The notes under the pieces: generated by a model
Seen by the model: only the letters and a program-made list of their open reading frames with translations
Databases searched by the model: none
Told to the model about the DNA's origin: nothing
Made by a program: the position numbers and the translations under genes
Shown here: positions 43,951 to 53,102 of the stretch, piece by piece
How positions within the stretch are numbered: the stretch's first letter is position 1
How the letters are laid out: each line of letters starts with the position of its first letter
Source: CAZUGA01 sp964619885
GTDB taxonomy: Bacteria; Pseudomonadota; Gammaproteobacteria; Methylococcales; UBA1147
Reading direction: 5' to 3'
Assembly (NCBI GenBank): GCA_964619885.1
Contig: CAZUGA010000005.1
Location: 62,001 to 126,000, forward strand
Length of the DNA stretch: 64,000 bases

Positions 43951-46596
43951 ATGTCCTCACCGAAAAAACTGGATTTGTTACTAGATCGTATATTATTGGG
44001 GTGGGTCTCCGCCGCAATCCGTCTTAGCTGGATACTGGTACCGGTTTTTTTCATTGGTAGTGGGTATAGCCTGTATTACACCGCCAATAACCTGGGGGTA
44101 AATACAAATACCGAAGAAATGTTGTCGGCTGATTTGCCGTTTAGGATCAATCATGCCCGCATGGAACAAGCATTTCCTCAAGACGCCAGAACTATCCTTG
44201 TTGTTGTCGAAAGCAACACCCCGGAACAAAGTAATCAAGTCATCCAACGATTAGGCAATCTGTTCCGTTCTGAACCCCAGTTCGTCAAATCCGTTTATAT
44301 TCCAGGCGAAAATGAATTCTTCAAGAAGCAAGCTCTGCTCTACGAGGAGGTTGACAAGCTCGATCAACTGGCACTGGATATAACCCGAGCCCAACCGTTT
44401 CTGGGCCGCCTTGCACGAAATAATAGCCTGAGCGAATTCGCATCAATATTGGGTCAAGCAATAGCTGCCAAGGCCGAACAAAGCTCGATGAATCTGGACT
44501 CCCTTCTCGCCAGCACCGCTCACGCCATCCAAAACGCTACAAAGGGACATAGTGCAGCCATGTCCTGGCAAAATCTGATGCTTGGCGCAGAATCCAATTT
44601 CAACACAAATCAACGATTCATCCTTGTCAAACCGGTATTCAATTACGCGGAAATGGTCCCCGCCGAACCATCATTTAAATTAGTTCGAAGCATCGTTGAC
44701 AAATTCCAAAGCGAACATCCTGGCGTACGAATTCGATTAACCGGAGAAGTCGCACTGGAACATGAAGAATTGGAAAGTATCAGTGAAGATATGACCATAG
44801 CTGGTGTTGTCTCTCTAATTTTAGTCTGTTTAACCTTGCTATTGGCTTTGCGGTCGGTCCAACTGGCGATCGTTACGGTTATATCATTGGTCACCGGATT
44901 GATATTATCGGCTGGCTTCGCAACCGTAGCGGTTGGCCACCTGAACTTAATATCCATAGCGTTTGCCGTGCTCTACGTTGGCCTGGGTGTCGATTATGCA
45001 CTTCATTTGTGCTTGCGATACCGCGATTTCGTTAACGCAAAGATTCCGGTACAACGGGCGATTACGGACAGTACACGTGCCATAGGTCCGTCCATATTAC
45101 TATGCACGGTCACCACATCGATCGGTTTCTTTGCATTTATTCCTACAGCGTACGTTGGTGTATCTGAGCTTGGCATCATCTCTGGGGTAGCCATGTTTAT
45201 TGGTCTGTTCGTAACATTGACATTACTTCCAGCTCTACTGAAATTAATGCCGGTAAAACCGTGCGTGCCGACAATAGGAATAATTAGGTTTCCAATATGG
45301 TTCTACCAAATTCCAATCAAATTTGGTCGACAGATACGATGGACTACTCCGGTACTGATGTTGCTTGCGCTGCTGTTAATCCCACAGGTCTCATTCGATT
45401 TTGACCCCGTTGCACTGCGAGATCCACAATCTGAATCTGTAACCACGTTTAGAGATCTGCTTCAGGAAAAAGAAAGTTCACCACTGACCATTTCGCTACT
45501 CGCCCCCGACCGAAACAGCTCGACTGAGATCATCACACGTCTGGAACAACTGGACTCAGTCGATCGGGTTATCAGTATCACTAGCTTTATCCCCGAAGAT
45601 CAAGACGAGAAACTGGATATTATCGCTGGTCTTGAAGAAAGTCTGGGACCCACCATGATCGAATTTCCGCGGTTACAACAAGAACCCGTAGCCAAACAAA
45701 TCCTGGCACTGAAAAAATTATTGTTGATCGTCGATGCAAAAATATCAAGCCTTACGACCACCGGTAACAGACAACAGCTTCAAACGCTGCACGATGATCT
45801 GACTGAATTCCTGGCGCGACTAAATTCTTTGTCGGAAGAAAATAAAAAAACCATCTTGCTAAAATTGTCTGACAACTTGCTCGCAAACCTACCGATTGCA
45901 ATAAATAATTTGCTGTTGACACTGTTGGCTTCACCCGTAGAATCCTTCGACCAGTTACCCGCCTCTCTCTACAGCCGTTGGATCAGTCAAAACGGAGATT
46001 ACCGGCTACAGGTATTCCCAAGCAAGAACCTTAACCAAACAGAAAATCTTCGCGAATTCGTTGATCAAGTCCAACAGATCGCACCCAATTCTACAGATCT
46101 GCCTGTAATCTATGCAGAATCGGGTAAAGAGGTATTGCGGGCCTTTCAGCAAGCATTAACCAATGCCGTTATCGCGATAACATTGATCACGTTACTGGTT
46201 TTTCGCAGCATCCGACTGACCGCCTTCGTGCTTCTACCCCTACTCCTTGCCGGCTTACTAACCGGTGCATCAACCGTTATTTCTGGCGTCCCTTTTAATT
46301 TCGCCAATATTATTGCAATCCCACTATTGCTGGGATTGGGTGTCGATAGCGCGATACATGTGGTTCATCGGTTACGTCATATGACCCAAGATGAAAAAAA
46401 TATACTCCAAACAAGTACTGCCCGTGGCGTATTTTTTAGTAGTTTAACGACAGCGGTCAGTTTTACCAGCCTGGCTTTTATATCGCATGCCGGCACCGCC
46501 AGTCTGGGTCAACTTTTAACCATTTCTATCGCACTAACGCTGCTATGCACATTGATTATATTACCGGCGTTCGCAACCAAATTTGATCCAAAATAA
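43951..46596 (+). CDS. hpnN: Hopanoid RND/MMPL transporter HpnN
   Basis: It carries hopanoids from the inner to the outer membrane. The protein has 881 residues and the RND layout: one N-terminal helix, a periplasmic domain (residues about 55-270), five or six helices (VVSLILVCLTLLLALRSVQLAIV onward) and a repeat of the pattern in the second half (NAVIAITLITLLVFRSI). Sterol-sensing-like GLGVDYALHLCLRYRD and GLGVDSAIHVVHRLRH recur in the two halves. It follows hpnG by 20 bases and is followed by hpnO. Confidence 0.93.
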   Translation: MSSPKKLDLLLDRILLGWVSAAIRLSWILVPVFFIGSGYSLYYTANNLGVNTNTEEMLSADLPFRINHARMEQAFPQDARTILVVVESNTPEQSNQVIQRLGNLFRSEPQFVKSVYIPGENEFFKKQALLYEEVDKLDQLALDITRAQPFLGRLARNNSLSEFASILGQAIAAKAEQSSMNLDSLLASTAHAIQNATKGHSAAMSWQNLMLGAESNFNTNQRFILVKPVFNYAEMVPAEPSFKLVRSIVDKFQSEHPGVRIRLTGEVALEHEELESISEDMTIAGVVSLILVCLTLLLALRSVQLAIVTVISLVTGLILSAGFATVAVGHLNLISIAFAVLYVGLGVDYALHLCLRYRDFVNAKIPVQRAITDSTRAIGPSILLCTVTTSIGFFAFIPTAYVGVSELGIISGVAMFIGLFVTLTLLPALLKLMPVKPCVPTIGIIRFPIWFYQIPIKFGRQIRWTTPVLMLLALLLIPQVSFDFDPVALRDPQSESVTTFRDLLQEKESSPLTISLLAPDRNSSTEIITRLEQLDSVDRVISITSFIPEDQDEKLDIIAGLEESLGPTMIEFPRLQQEPVAKQILALKKLLLIVDAKISSLTTTGNRQQLQTLHDDLTEFLARLNSLSEENKKTILLKLSDNLLANLPIAINNLLLTLLASPVESFDQLPASLYSRWISQNGDYRLQVFPSKNLNQTENLREFVDQVQQIAPNSTDLPVIYAESGKEVLRAFQQALTNAVIAITLITLLVFRSIRLTAFVLLPLLLAGLLTGASTVISGVPFNFANIIAIPLLLGLGVDSAIHVVHRLRHMTQDEKNILQTSTARGVFFSSLTTAVSFTSLAFISHAGTASLGQLLTISIALTLLCTLIILPAFATKFDPK

Positions 46597-46630
46597 TCCT
46601 AATATTCCACACCCAGGCCTCGAGGCACTT

Positions 46631-48019
46631 ATGTCGACTTCCATAGCTGAATTATTGCAAACGCGGAACGGAGAAAATTTTGCACTGCACAACCAGTACC
46701 TAAACCCTCAGATGGTCAAAGTACTCAAAACCATTGGTTACGATCGGGTCTATAACAAAGCCAAGGGCCAGTATCTATATGACGACAAAGGAGACGAATA
46801 CCTCGATCTGTTGAGCGGCTTTGGGGTATTCGCCTTAGGCCGAAATCATCCAACCGTGGCGACTGCAATCCAAGACGTGCTGAATGCTCAGCTGCCGGAC
46901 ATGGTCCAGATGGATGTTTCATTGTTGAGCGGTCTACTCGCGGAAAAAATAATTTCTTACTGCCCGGGCGATATAAATCGCATGTTTTTTTGCAATTCGG
47001 GCGCAGAAGCGGTCGAGGCAGCGCTTAAATTCAGTCGTTATACCACCGGGCGAACTAATGTTGTCCATTGTGAACATAGCTTCCATGGATTAACCCTGGG
47101 CGCACTATCGCTGATGGGAGAAGATATATTCAGACAGGGATTCGGTCCGCTTCTCCCGGGGTGCCATGCTGTTCCCTTCAACGACCTGGAAACGTTGGAC
47201 AAAGCTTTATCACGCAAGGACGTCGCTGCCTTTATTGTCGAACCGATCCAGGGTAAGGGCGTAAATTTACCGGATGACAGTTATTTAATTGAGGCGGCCC
47301 GACTCTGTAACAAATACGGTACGCTATTTGTCGCCGACGAAATCCAAACCGGAATCGGCAGAACCGGAAAGTTTTGGGCCGTCGACCATTGGGGTGTAGA
47401 GCCGGATATGATCTTGATGGCGAAAGCACTATCGGGTGGATTTATCCCGGTTGGTGCAGTAGCGATGAAAGAATTTGTTATGGATAAGGTCTTTAATCGT
47501 ATGGACCGTGCAGTGGTTCATGGCTCAACCTTTTCAAAAAACAATATGGCCATGGCAGCCGGAATTGCGACGATTGACGTTATTGAACAAAATCAATTGC
47601 TCGCTAATGCGACCAATATCGGTGGAAAAATTATGGATGAATTAAGCAAAATGATAGATCGTTACGAATTCTTGAAAAGTGTTCGTGGCAAAGGCCTAAT
47701 GATCGCCGTTGAATTTGGCGCACCGACAAGTTTTAAATTAAAAACGGCGTGGAGTCTGTTGGAAACCGCCAATAAAGGTCTATTTTGCCAAATGATTACG
47801 ATCCCGCTATTTGCACAACATAGAATTCTTAGCCAGGTAGCAGGGCATGGAATGAACGTGGTTAAACTTCTGCCCCCGTTAGTTATTACGGAAAAAGATA
47901 AAGACAACATCATTGACTCATTCGACGATGTAATCGCAGATTGTCACAAAGTCCCCGGATCAATTTGGGATCTAGGAAAAACTTTGGCCGGTCATGCGCT
48001 AAAAACCAAAAAAGAATAA
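46631..48019 (+). CDS. hpnO: Hopanoid aminotransferase HpnO (class III)
   Basis: This PLP enzyme is linked to making 35-aminobacteriohopanetriol from the ribosylhopane-derived aldehyde. Class III features are FFCNSGAEAVEAALKFSRY, VADEIQTGIGRTGKFWA and the PLP lysine Lys265 in LMAKALSGGFIPVGAV. The length is 462 residues from the ATG at 46631, which has GAGG five bases upstream. A TTG at 46583 would overlap hpnN and gives an unusual extension, so I reject it. The predicted product carries a free amino group, which matters for the acyl-transfer question raised by the cassette at 51460-55655. Confidence 0.9.
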   Translation: MSTSIAELLQTRNGENFALHNQYLNPQMVKVLKTIGYDRVYNKAKGQYLYDDKGDEYLDLLSGFGVFALGRNHPTVATAIQDVLNAQLPDMVQMDVSLLSGLLAEKIISYCPGDINRMFFCNSGAEAVEAALKFSRYTTGRTNVVHCEHSFHGLTLGALSLMGEDIFRQGFGPLLPGCHAVPFNDLETLDKALSRKDVAAFIVEPIQGKGVNLPDDSYLIEAARLCNKYGTLFVADEIQTGIGRTGKFWAVDHWGVEPDMILMAKALSGGFIPVGAVAMKEFVMDKVFNRMDRAVVHGSTFSKNNMAMAAGIATIDVIEQNQLLANATNIGGKIMDELSKMIDRYEFLKSVRGKGLMIAVEFGAPTSFKLKTAWSLLETANKGLFCQMITIPLFAQHRILSQVAGHGMNVVKLLPPLVITEKDKDNIIDSFDDVIADCHKVPGSIWDLGKTLAGHALKTKKE

Positions 48020-48041
48020 AATAAAACTATGGGATAATACG

Positions 48042-48434
48042 ATGAGAATTAATTTGTTTTTCCGCAATTATTGCCAATTCGCAACACTGATATTATTAAC
48101 TAGCCTACTCCAACCAATCGCGGCCTATGCCCACGCTGTAGTTACCGAATCAACGTTGCGAGGAAAAGTCTTATCCGCAGACAAACCTATCCAGGTCTCG
48201 CTCAATTTCAATTCTCAAGTCGAATTGTCATTATCCAAAATTTATCTGGTACGCAAAGGCGATACGCACGAAGAAATTAACGTTAAACCCGGATCCACAG
48301 CAGGTCAAATCATAATTTCGATCCCAAGCCTTGAATCTGGGGATTACGCGATACATTATAAAGTATTCGCCGCGGACGGACATTTGACCGAAGACGTTCT
48401 GCACTTCTCCGTTTCTGATATTGCGGGTAAATAA
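48042..48434 (+). CDS. copC: CopC/YobA-type copper-binding periplasmic protein
   Basis: A 130-residue exported protein. The signal peptide ends near AYA, leaving AHAVVTESTLRG, so the mature protein would begin with or near the copper-ligand His. KPIQVSLNFNSQVEL and DYAIHYKVFAADGHLTEDVLHFSV follow the CopC beta-sandwich pattern. CopC binds copper in the periplasm and hands it to CopD or keeps it safe. It starts 22 bases after hpnO and is followed by copD after two bases, so it seems to be in the hopanoid operon, which is unexpected. Confidence 0.88.
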   Translation: MRINLFFRNYCQFATLILLTSLLQPIAAYAHAVVTESTLRGKVLSADKPIQVSLNFNSQVELSLSKIYLVRKGDTHEEINVKPGSTAGQIIISIPSLESGDYAIHYKVFAADGHLTEDVLHFSVSDIAGK

Positions 48435-48436
48435 TA

Positions 48437-50068
48437 ATGGAAGGTCTGGCCGATTTTCTCGATGCGATCCTTGGAGGCACTGATTTAATCTGTTTTTCGC
48501 TGGCTATGGGCAGTCTGTTTTGGGCCGGGTTAATACTAAAACCATGGCAACCAGAAACGTCAATCGATTATCGATTCACCATTATTAGCGTCCAAACGCT
48601 ATACATAAGTGCGTTTGCATTAGCCATCGTGCAAAGCGCAACGATCTTCGTAAAAGCGTGGCTTATTACTGAAACATTGGGTCAGCCACCATTCCCGGCT
48701 TACGCAAATACCATCCAATTTCAAGCCGGCATTTGTCGCTTGTTCTTCGCAATAATTTTAGCCGGCTTCGCAAAATTCCATCTCTTAAAAAACACATCAA
48801 ATCTAAATTCTTGGCTGGCAACAACGCTTTGCGCAATACCCTTGGTTATCTGTGGGGCATGGCTAGTCCACGGCGCGGGCCGATTCGATGACAAATATAT
48901 GTTGATGTCATTAACCGTATTGCATCAGCTCGGCGCAGCACTTTGGCTGGGTGGAATTGCGCAACTACTTTCAATTTGGGCGTTTAAACGCCGCAACCCG
49001 CCTATCGACCCTCAATGGTCTGTTTTACTTTCTCGGTTTTCCAAAATTGGTTTTGGCGCAGTTGCAATCTTGTTGGCAACCGGCGTTCCAATGGGTTGGA
49101 TCTATATTCAAACTTGGACCGGCTTAATGGGTACAGGCTATGGCAATCTGTTATCGGTCAAATTAGTCTTACTGAGTTTCGTCTTATGTTTTGCCGCATT
49201 TAATTTTACTGCGGTGCGGCTATATATGCGGCTGGGTTCGAATTTTGCCACAATAAACCGTGTACCCTATTTCATAGAAGCGGAAGCATTTATCTTGATC
49301 AGTATATTGTTTACCGCAGCAGCGCTCTCGTCACAGCCGCCTTCAGCGGATATCCCTGACCTCACCGTACCCTTTCAAGAAGTAATCGCTACCTTCAAAC
49401 CTAGGATCCCCAGAACAACATCACCAACGCACCAGGAGCTGCTCGCCGGTGAAGCCGGACGTACCGCGATCATCGGCCAAACCCCATCGACCGCGGCCAC
49501 AGATTGGTCCGACTACAATCACAACATATCCGGCATCATACTATGCGTGATGACACTTATCGGAATGCTATCCTATACCAGTCACTATCGATGGCCGCAT
49601 TTCTGGCCGCTGGGCTTCGTTGGTTTGAGTCTATTTCTTTTTTATCGCAGTGATGCCGAATCCTGGCCATTGGGCCCACTCGGTTTTTGGGAGAGTACAT
49701 TGGGTAATGGAGAGATTCTGCAACATAGAATCTCTACGTTACTGGCATTTTTACTAGGCGTTTTCGAGTACCAAGCAAGAAAGACAAAAAATAAAGACAG
49801 TTGGTTACCATACTTTTTCCCGATCTCTACCGCATTTGGCGGATTACTGCTGTTAACCCACTCGCATATTGGTTTCGAGGCTAAATCCGAATTTTTGATC
49901 CAGATTGGTCATACTTTGATGGGAGTACTATCTATCGTAATCGCCTGCGGCCGCTGGCTAGAATTACGACTCGATGGTCAGGCCGGTCGAGTCGCCGGGC
50001 TCATATCCGTATCGGGAATCTTTTTAATCGGTGTTATTCTGATGTTTTACCGGGAACCAATATATTAG
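48437..50068 (+). CDS. copD: CopD family membrane protein with a C-terminal extension
   Basis: This inner-membrane protein is linked to copper uptake or handling with CopC. It has about eight helices in the first 310 residues, with the CopD-type LHQLGAALWLGGIAQLL and the block FSKIGFGAVAILLATGVPMGWIY. Beyond the usual CopD length there is a polar stretch (residues about 315-365), then five more helices with several His (GNGEILQHRISTLLAFLLG, LLTHSHIGFEAKSEFLIQIGHTLMG). The total is 543 residues. The extra part resembles bacterial membrane proteins with heme- or copper-like His pairs, but I cannot name it. It converges on hpnM with 14 bases between stops. Confidence 0.82.
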   Translation: MEGLADFLDAILGGTDLICFSLAMGSLFWAGLILKPWQPETSIDYRFTIISVQTLYISAFALAIVQSATIFVKAWLITETLGQPPFPAYANTIQFQAGICRLFFAIILAGFAKFHLLKNTSNLNSWLATTLCAIPLVICGAWLVHGAGRFDDKYMLMSLTVLHQLGAALWLGGIAQLLSIWAFKRRNPPIDPQWSVLLSRFSKIGFGAVAILLATGVPMGWIYIQTWTGLMGTGYGNLLSVKLVLLSFVLCFAAFNFTAVRLYMRLGSNFATINRVPYFIEAEAFILISILFTAAALSSQPPSADIPDLTVPFQEVIATFKPRIPRTTSPTHQELLAGEAGRTAIIGQTPSTAATDWSDYNHNISGIILCVMTLIGMLSYTSHYRWPHFWPLGFVGLSLFLFYRSDAESWPLGPLGFWESTLGNGEILQHRISTLLAFLLGVFEYQARKTKNKDSWLPYFFPISTAFGGLLLLTHSHIGFEAKSEFLIQIGHTLMGVLSIVIACGRWLELRLDGQAGRVAGLISVSGIFLIGVILMFYREPIY

Positions 50069-50082
50069 TGATCAATGTAAAT

Positions 50083-50724
50083 CTATCGAACCGAATTAGT
50101 GTAGGCCCGTGTTTTATCCTCGATGTGAGTCATCAACGCATCGAACCCTTTTTCGGATATCAAGGTTTTGTATTCAGCACGCTTTAACGCAAGATCACTC
50201 ACTCCCTGCACGACGATGTTTATAATGACCCAACGGCCCTCGTGTTCCCGTAATACGTAATTGAAATCGATCATACCAGCTCGGTCGATGGAGTCGACTT
50301 CGGTTTGCTGCCCGGTAATTTTTAAATGCGATAAAACCTGAACCCTACCCCTTTTCATCGGTTTCTCCGAGTCGATCTGGAAGACCTCCCCATCGTAGTC
50401 ATTGAAACGAAAAGCATAGGTTGCAATGCTGTAATCTGAAAAAACATCAACATACCTTGATTGCTGTTCGGCATCGAGCCGATCCCAATTCTTTTTGCCT
50501 ATTGCAAACCGTGCGATATACGCTAAATCATGGGTCTGCTCGATCACTGGGGCCAACCTGTCATAGCGCCCTTGATATCCTAATGATTTGGAGTTTTTCA
50601 TTGCATCAATTAGCGTGTCTTGCAATGACTTTACAACAGCCGTCGGCTGTATTGGTTGGTCAGCCATTACGATATTCAGACACGACGACAAAGACATCCA
50701 AACCGCAAAACAAAACTTATACAT
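50083..50724 (-). CDS. hpnM: Hopanoid-associated MlaC-like periplasmic protein HpnM
   Basis: A 213-residue exported protein with a signal peptide (FAVWMSLSSCLNIVMA). The MlaC/Ttg2D-like fold shows IARFAIGKKNWDRLDAEQQSRYVDVFSDY and GRWVIINIVVQGVSDLALKRAEY. MlaC proteins carry phospholipids between membranes; HpnM is thought to do so for hopanoids together with HpnN. Here it is on the opposite strand and converges on copD, so it needs its own promoter in the 50725-50940 region. Confidence 0.9.
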   Translation of the reverse strand: MYKFCFAVWMSLSSCLNIVMADQPIQPTAVVKSLQDTLIDAMKNSKSLGYQGRYDRLAPVIEQTHDLAYIARFAIGKKNWDRLDAEQQSRYVDVFSDYSIATYAFRFNDYDGEVFQIDSEKPMKRGRVQVLSHLKITGQQTEVDSIDRAGMIDFNYVLREHEGRWVIINIVVQGVSDLALKRAEYKTLISEKGFDALMTHIEDKTRAYTNSVR

Positions 50725-50828
50725 CTTTATTTAACCTCTTTTTTGTCGATTGAACTATATCATATTGATCGTCCCAGTTAGTTTAAGAGATCAAAACAAT
50801 GGCTTGCCTAACTCCGTCTACATCAGTT

Positions 50829-50848
50829 CAGGTAAACAAATTTACCTG
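50829..50848. promoter_or_regulatory. Perfect 8-base-arm palindrome between hpnM and the cassette
   Basis: CAGGTAAACAAATTTACCTG has 8-base perfect arms and a 4-base spacer. It lies about 105 bases upstream of hpnM and in front of the decayed DNA that precedes the carrier protein gene. The size and spacing fit a dimeric repressor site. No regulator gene lies beside it. Confidence 0.45.
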
Positions 50849-50938
50849 TAAACAATTTTGCGTCAATCTCGACCTAAATTCTGTCACAAATTTTTCACAA
50901 AACCTTAACCCCTTCGACATATAAGCCCTCTATATTGA

Positions 50939-51259
50939 CCGACGTCCTCGGTTGAACTTCAAAAAAGGCTTGACCATGGCGTAACTTGCGGCCACATACC
51001 TAGAGCAGCCTATACAGCGGTCCACTCACGATTTACTTATAGTAACTGCGGAGATTGGGTCGAGAGCTGCACCACCCTAGTCGAAAGTGTTGACGGACAG
51101 CTTTCCGTTATCGAATGGCCCAAACAAAACTTTACACGCCTCAGCCAACATGAAAAGACTAAAAATACTTCTGATCAACGATGTCTGGAAACCACAAATA
51201 AACCGTGGAGCCGGGGTGTGGATACCTCATGGATACCTCACTATTCAAACCAGGGCTAA
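50939..51259 (+). pseudogene. 3' remnant of an LpxH-like metallophosphoesterase gene
   Basis: This open frame has no start codon and begins after a stop at 50936. Its first 60 or so codons read as the end of a UDP-2,3-diacylglucosamine-diphosphatase-like metallophosphoesterase: HGVTCGHIPRAAY, then YSNCGDWVESCTTLVE and GQLSVIEWP. The GDWVESC..LVE block is characteristic of that family's C-terminus. The catalytic N-terminal part is missing. Past the normal end the frame runs on as low-value sequence to 51259. The family match is from memory of the motif. Confidence 0.6.
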
Positions 51260-51287
51260 AAGACTGTCTCCAGGATTAACGCTCTAA
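51150..51287 (+). pseudogene. 5' remnant of a glycosyltransferase gene
   Basis: The ATG at 51150 opens MKRLKILLINDVWKPQINR, close to the start of GT4/GT1 glycosyltransferases that normally read like 'VTDAWxPQVNG', and which often follow the LpxH-like gene. After about 20 residues the match ends, and the frame stops at 51287. It is thus only the first few dozen bases of a gene, with the remainder deleted before the carrier-protein gene. Translation is unlikely to be useful. Confidence 0.45.
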
Positions 51288-51459
51288 TTTCTAGCGTGAC
51301 TGCACGGTCGTCATCCGGTTTTTTAGCCATTTTTTTCGCGCGCACTGCGCTCCTTTAAGGGGCGTATTAAAAACCGAGTACAAATGGCAGCTTGACCAAT
51401 TTTCAAGCGACCTTTTGGTGTATCATACGCGATTGATTGAAAGAACGATTCAGCTGCGA

Positions 51460-51699
51460 ATGAAAGACGAATTACAGAATTTCATCTTCGATGAATTGGT
51501 TTTCTGCGCGGATTCCAAACAATTTGGCCCGAATGATGACCTACTTGAAGCCGGATTGGACAGCATGGGCATCATGCGTCTAGTACTATACATTGAGGAG
51601 AATTTCGGCGTCATATTACCGGACGAAGAAATCCAAGCAGATAATGTTCGAACACTTAACGCGCTTGAACAATGGATCCGACGCCATAGTACAGCTTGA
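51460..51699 (+). CDS. Stand-alone peptidyl/acyl carrier protein
   Basis: A 79-residue carrier protein. Ser35 in AGLDSMGIMRLVLYIE is the phosphopantetheine attachment site. The four-helix pattern (LQNFIFDELVF, then DDLLEAGLDS, GVILPDEEIQADN and NALEQWIRR) is complete. I use the ATG at 51460. An upstream GTG or TTG would only add residues not seen in carrier proteins. It is the first gene of the cassette and lies 85 bases before the condensation-like gene. In the proposed pathway the proline is loaded here by the adenylation enzyme and then oxidised. A PPTase to modify it must be coded elsewhere. Confidence 0.88.
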   Translation: MKDELQNFIFDELVFCADSKQFGPNDDLLEAGLDSMGIMRLVLYIEENFGVILPDEEIQADNVRTLNALEQWIRRHSTA

Positions 51700-51784
51700 T
51701 CGGTCACCACAAAAGACACTACCCACAAATCATCCAATCGACCTATTAGACCTGGGACAATAGTTATACATAGCGCGAACTAAT

Positions 51785-53098
51785 ATGCACCCACTGAATC
51801 CCGCCGATTGTTTCACCCTTGTCGTAGACCGCGAGATTCGCAAGCAACGGCTACCCGGTAATCTTTGCGCCTTTGTCGTTGAATTAGACAGCATGCCGAA
51901 TATTGACGCAATGCAACAGCGTATAACGGCATTCGGTAAGGACAATCCAATCTGCACTGCGACGCTGGAAAAGCGTGGCCGTCGATATTACTGGAATGAA
52001 TCTGCGAACCGCTCACTTAATTTACAATTACACCGATCCGAAGACGATCAAGAACAAGCCATCAATGGGCTCGAAAGTTTGGCTAGAATTTTAAATTGTA
52101 ACGAGACTAATTCGCTTCAAATACCACTGCAATTTCACCTCATACCTCACCAGCAATCGTGGTTGTTCGCGATGCTTTGGCTCCACCCATTATGCGATGC
52201 CAAAGGTGCTGAACTTATACTGACCCACCTCTGCAAAGCGCCAAGTAGTAATCACAACATGGCGCCTGACAGAAACAACACTCCACCACTAGATCGCTAC
52301 CTGGCTAGCTGGCCCTGGTGGAAAAAAATTCTAATGTTTCACAAAGCCAACCGCTACATTCGCAAACAATTGGATACCCAGATCAGTATTCAACCGGGCA
52401 AGACAGTTGATCAATCTGTACCACTGGAACTTAAATTTAAAATTGTAAGATTGGGTACCGACCGATCGGCAGAGATAGACGCGTTAGCGAGAAAACATAT
52501 GGGCATTGCGGGTATTACACTTTATCCTATTGCCTGTTTGATGCGGGCCATTGAAAAAACCGGGCCCCTTCAACCCGGCGAAGCTTATTGTTTTCCGCAC
52601 GCATTCAACCTGCGCAAACGCAAAGCCCAATCGCCCATATTTGGAAACCAGGTTAGCTTTCTATTCGCCCAAGCCAGTCGGTCGCAAGTTAAGGACCGAA
52701 GACAATTGTTCGATCATCTAAAACGCCAATACACTCAAGCAATTCGCGACCAATTGGATTTGGCCTTTATCCCTTTATTACTCGCAGGAAGCTGGTTATC
52801 CCATGACCGGTATGCAAAAGTCGTCCGCCAATCGGCGCCAGGTATAGAACGCGCCTCATGTTGGTTTTCCGATATTGGAGAAACCGAAATCAGTCAACGG
52901 GATTTTTTTGGAAGCCGAATAACCGGCATGTTTAATCTTTGCCAAATTACCAGTCCACCTGGCTTGTGTTTATTAATCAGCCGTTTTGACGACGAATTGA
53001 CCTTGGTGTACAACTATCTATCTCCGCAAATCAGCGATCAATGGCTGGATAGGTTGGTTCAGAACATGGAAAACGAATTGACCGAACAGACGGTTTAA
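51785..53098 (+). CDS. Stand-alone condensation-domain-like acyltransferase
   Basis: A 437-residue protein with features of the NRPS condensation/CoA-dependent acyltransferase fold. The HHxxxDG motif appears as LHPLCDAKG, keeping the catalytic His (His134) and Asp (Asp138) but with the first His and the Gly changed. The later AYCFPHAFNLRKRK and FGNQVSFLFAQASR correspond to the second half of the fold, including the floor-loop region. It lacks linked carrier or adenylation domains. Its place between the carrier and adenylation genes suggests it moves the carrier-bound acyl group to an amine or alcohol acceptor. The acceptor is unknown. Confidence 0.75.
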   Translation: MHPLNPADCFTLVVDREIRKQRLPGNLCAFVVELDSMPNIDAMQQRITAFGKDNPICTATLEKRGRRYYWNESANRSLNLQLHRSEDDQEQAINGLESLARILNCNETNSLQIPLQFHLIPHQQSWLFAMLWLHPLCDAKGAELILTHLCKAPSSNHNMAPDRNNTPPLDRYLASWPWWKKILMFHKANRYIRKQLDTQISIQPGKTVDQSVPLELKFKIVRLGTDRSAEIDALARKHMGIAGITLYPIACLMRAIEKTGPLQPGEAYCFPHAFNLRKRKAQSPIFGNQVSFLFAQASRSQVKDRRQLFDHLKRQYTQAIRDQLDLAFIPLLLAGSWLSHDRYAKVVRQSAPGIERASCWFSDIGETEISQRDFFGSRITGMFNLCQITSPPGLCLLISRFDDELTLVYNYLSPQISDQWLDRLVQNMENELTEQTV

Positions 53099-53102
53099 AA
53101 AC

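Noticed and set aside
46583..46630. Earlier TTG start for hpnO overlapping hpnN
   Set aside because: The ATG at 46631 has a clear ribosome site, and the family N-terminus begins there.
51220..51240. Direct repeat GGATACCTCA twice with one base between
   Set aside because: Lies within the decayed glycosyltransferase remnant; a short repeat with no further copies seen.
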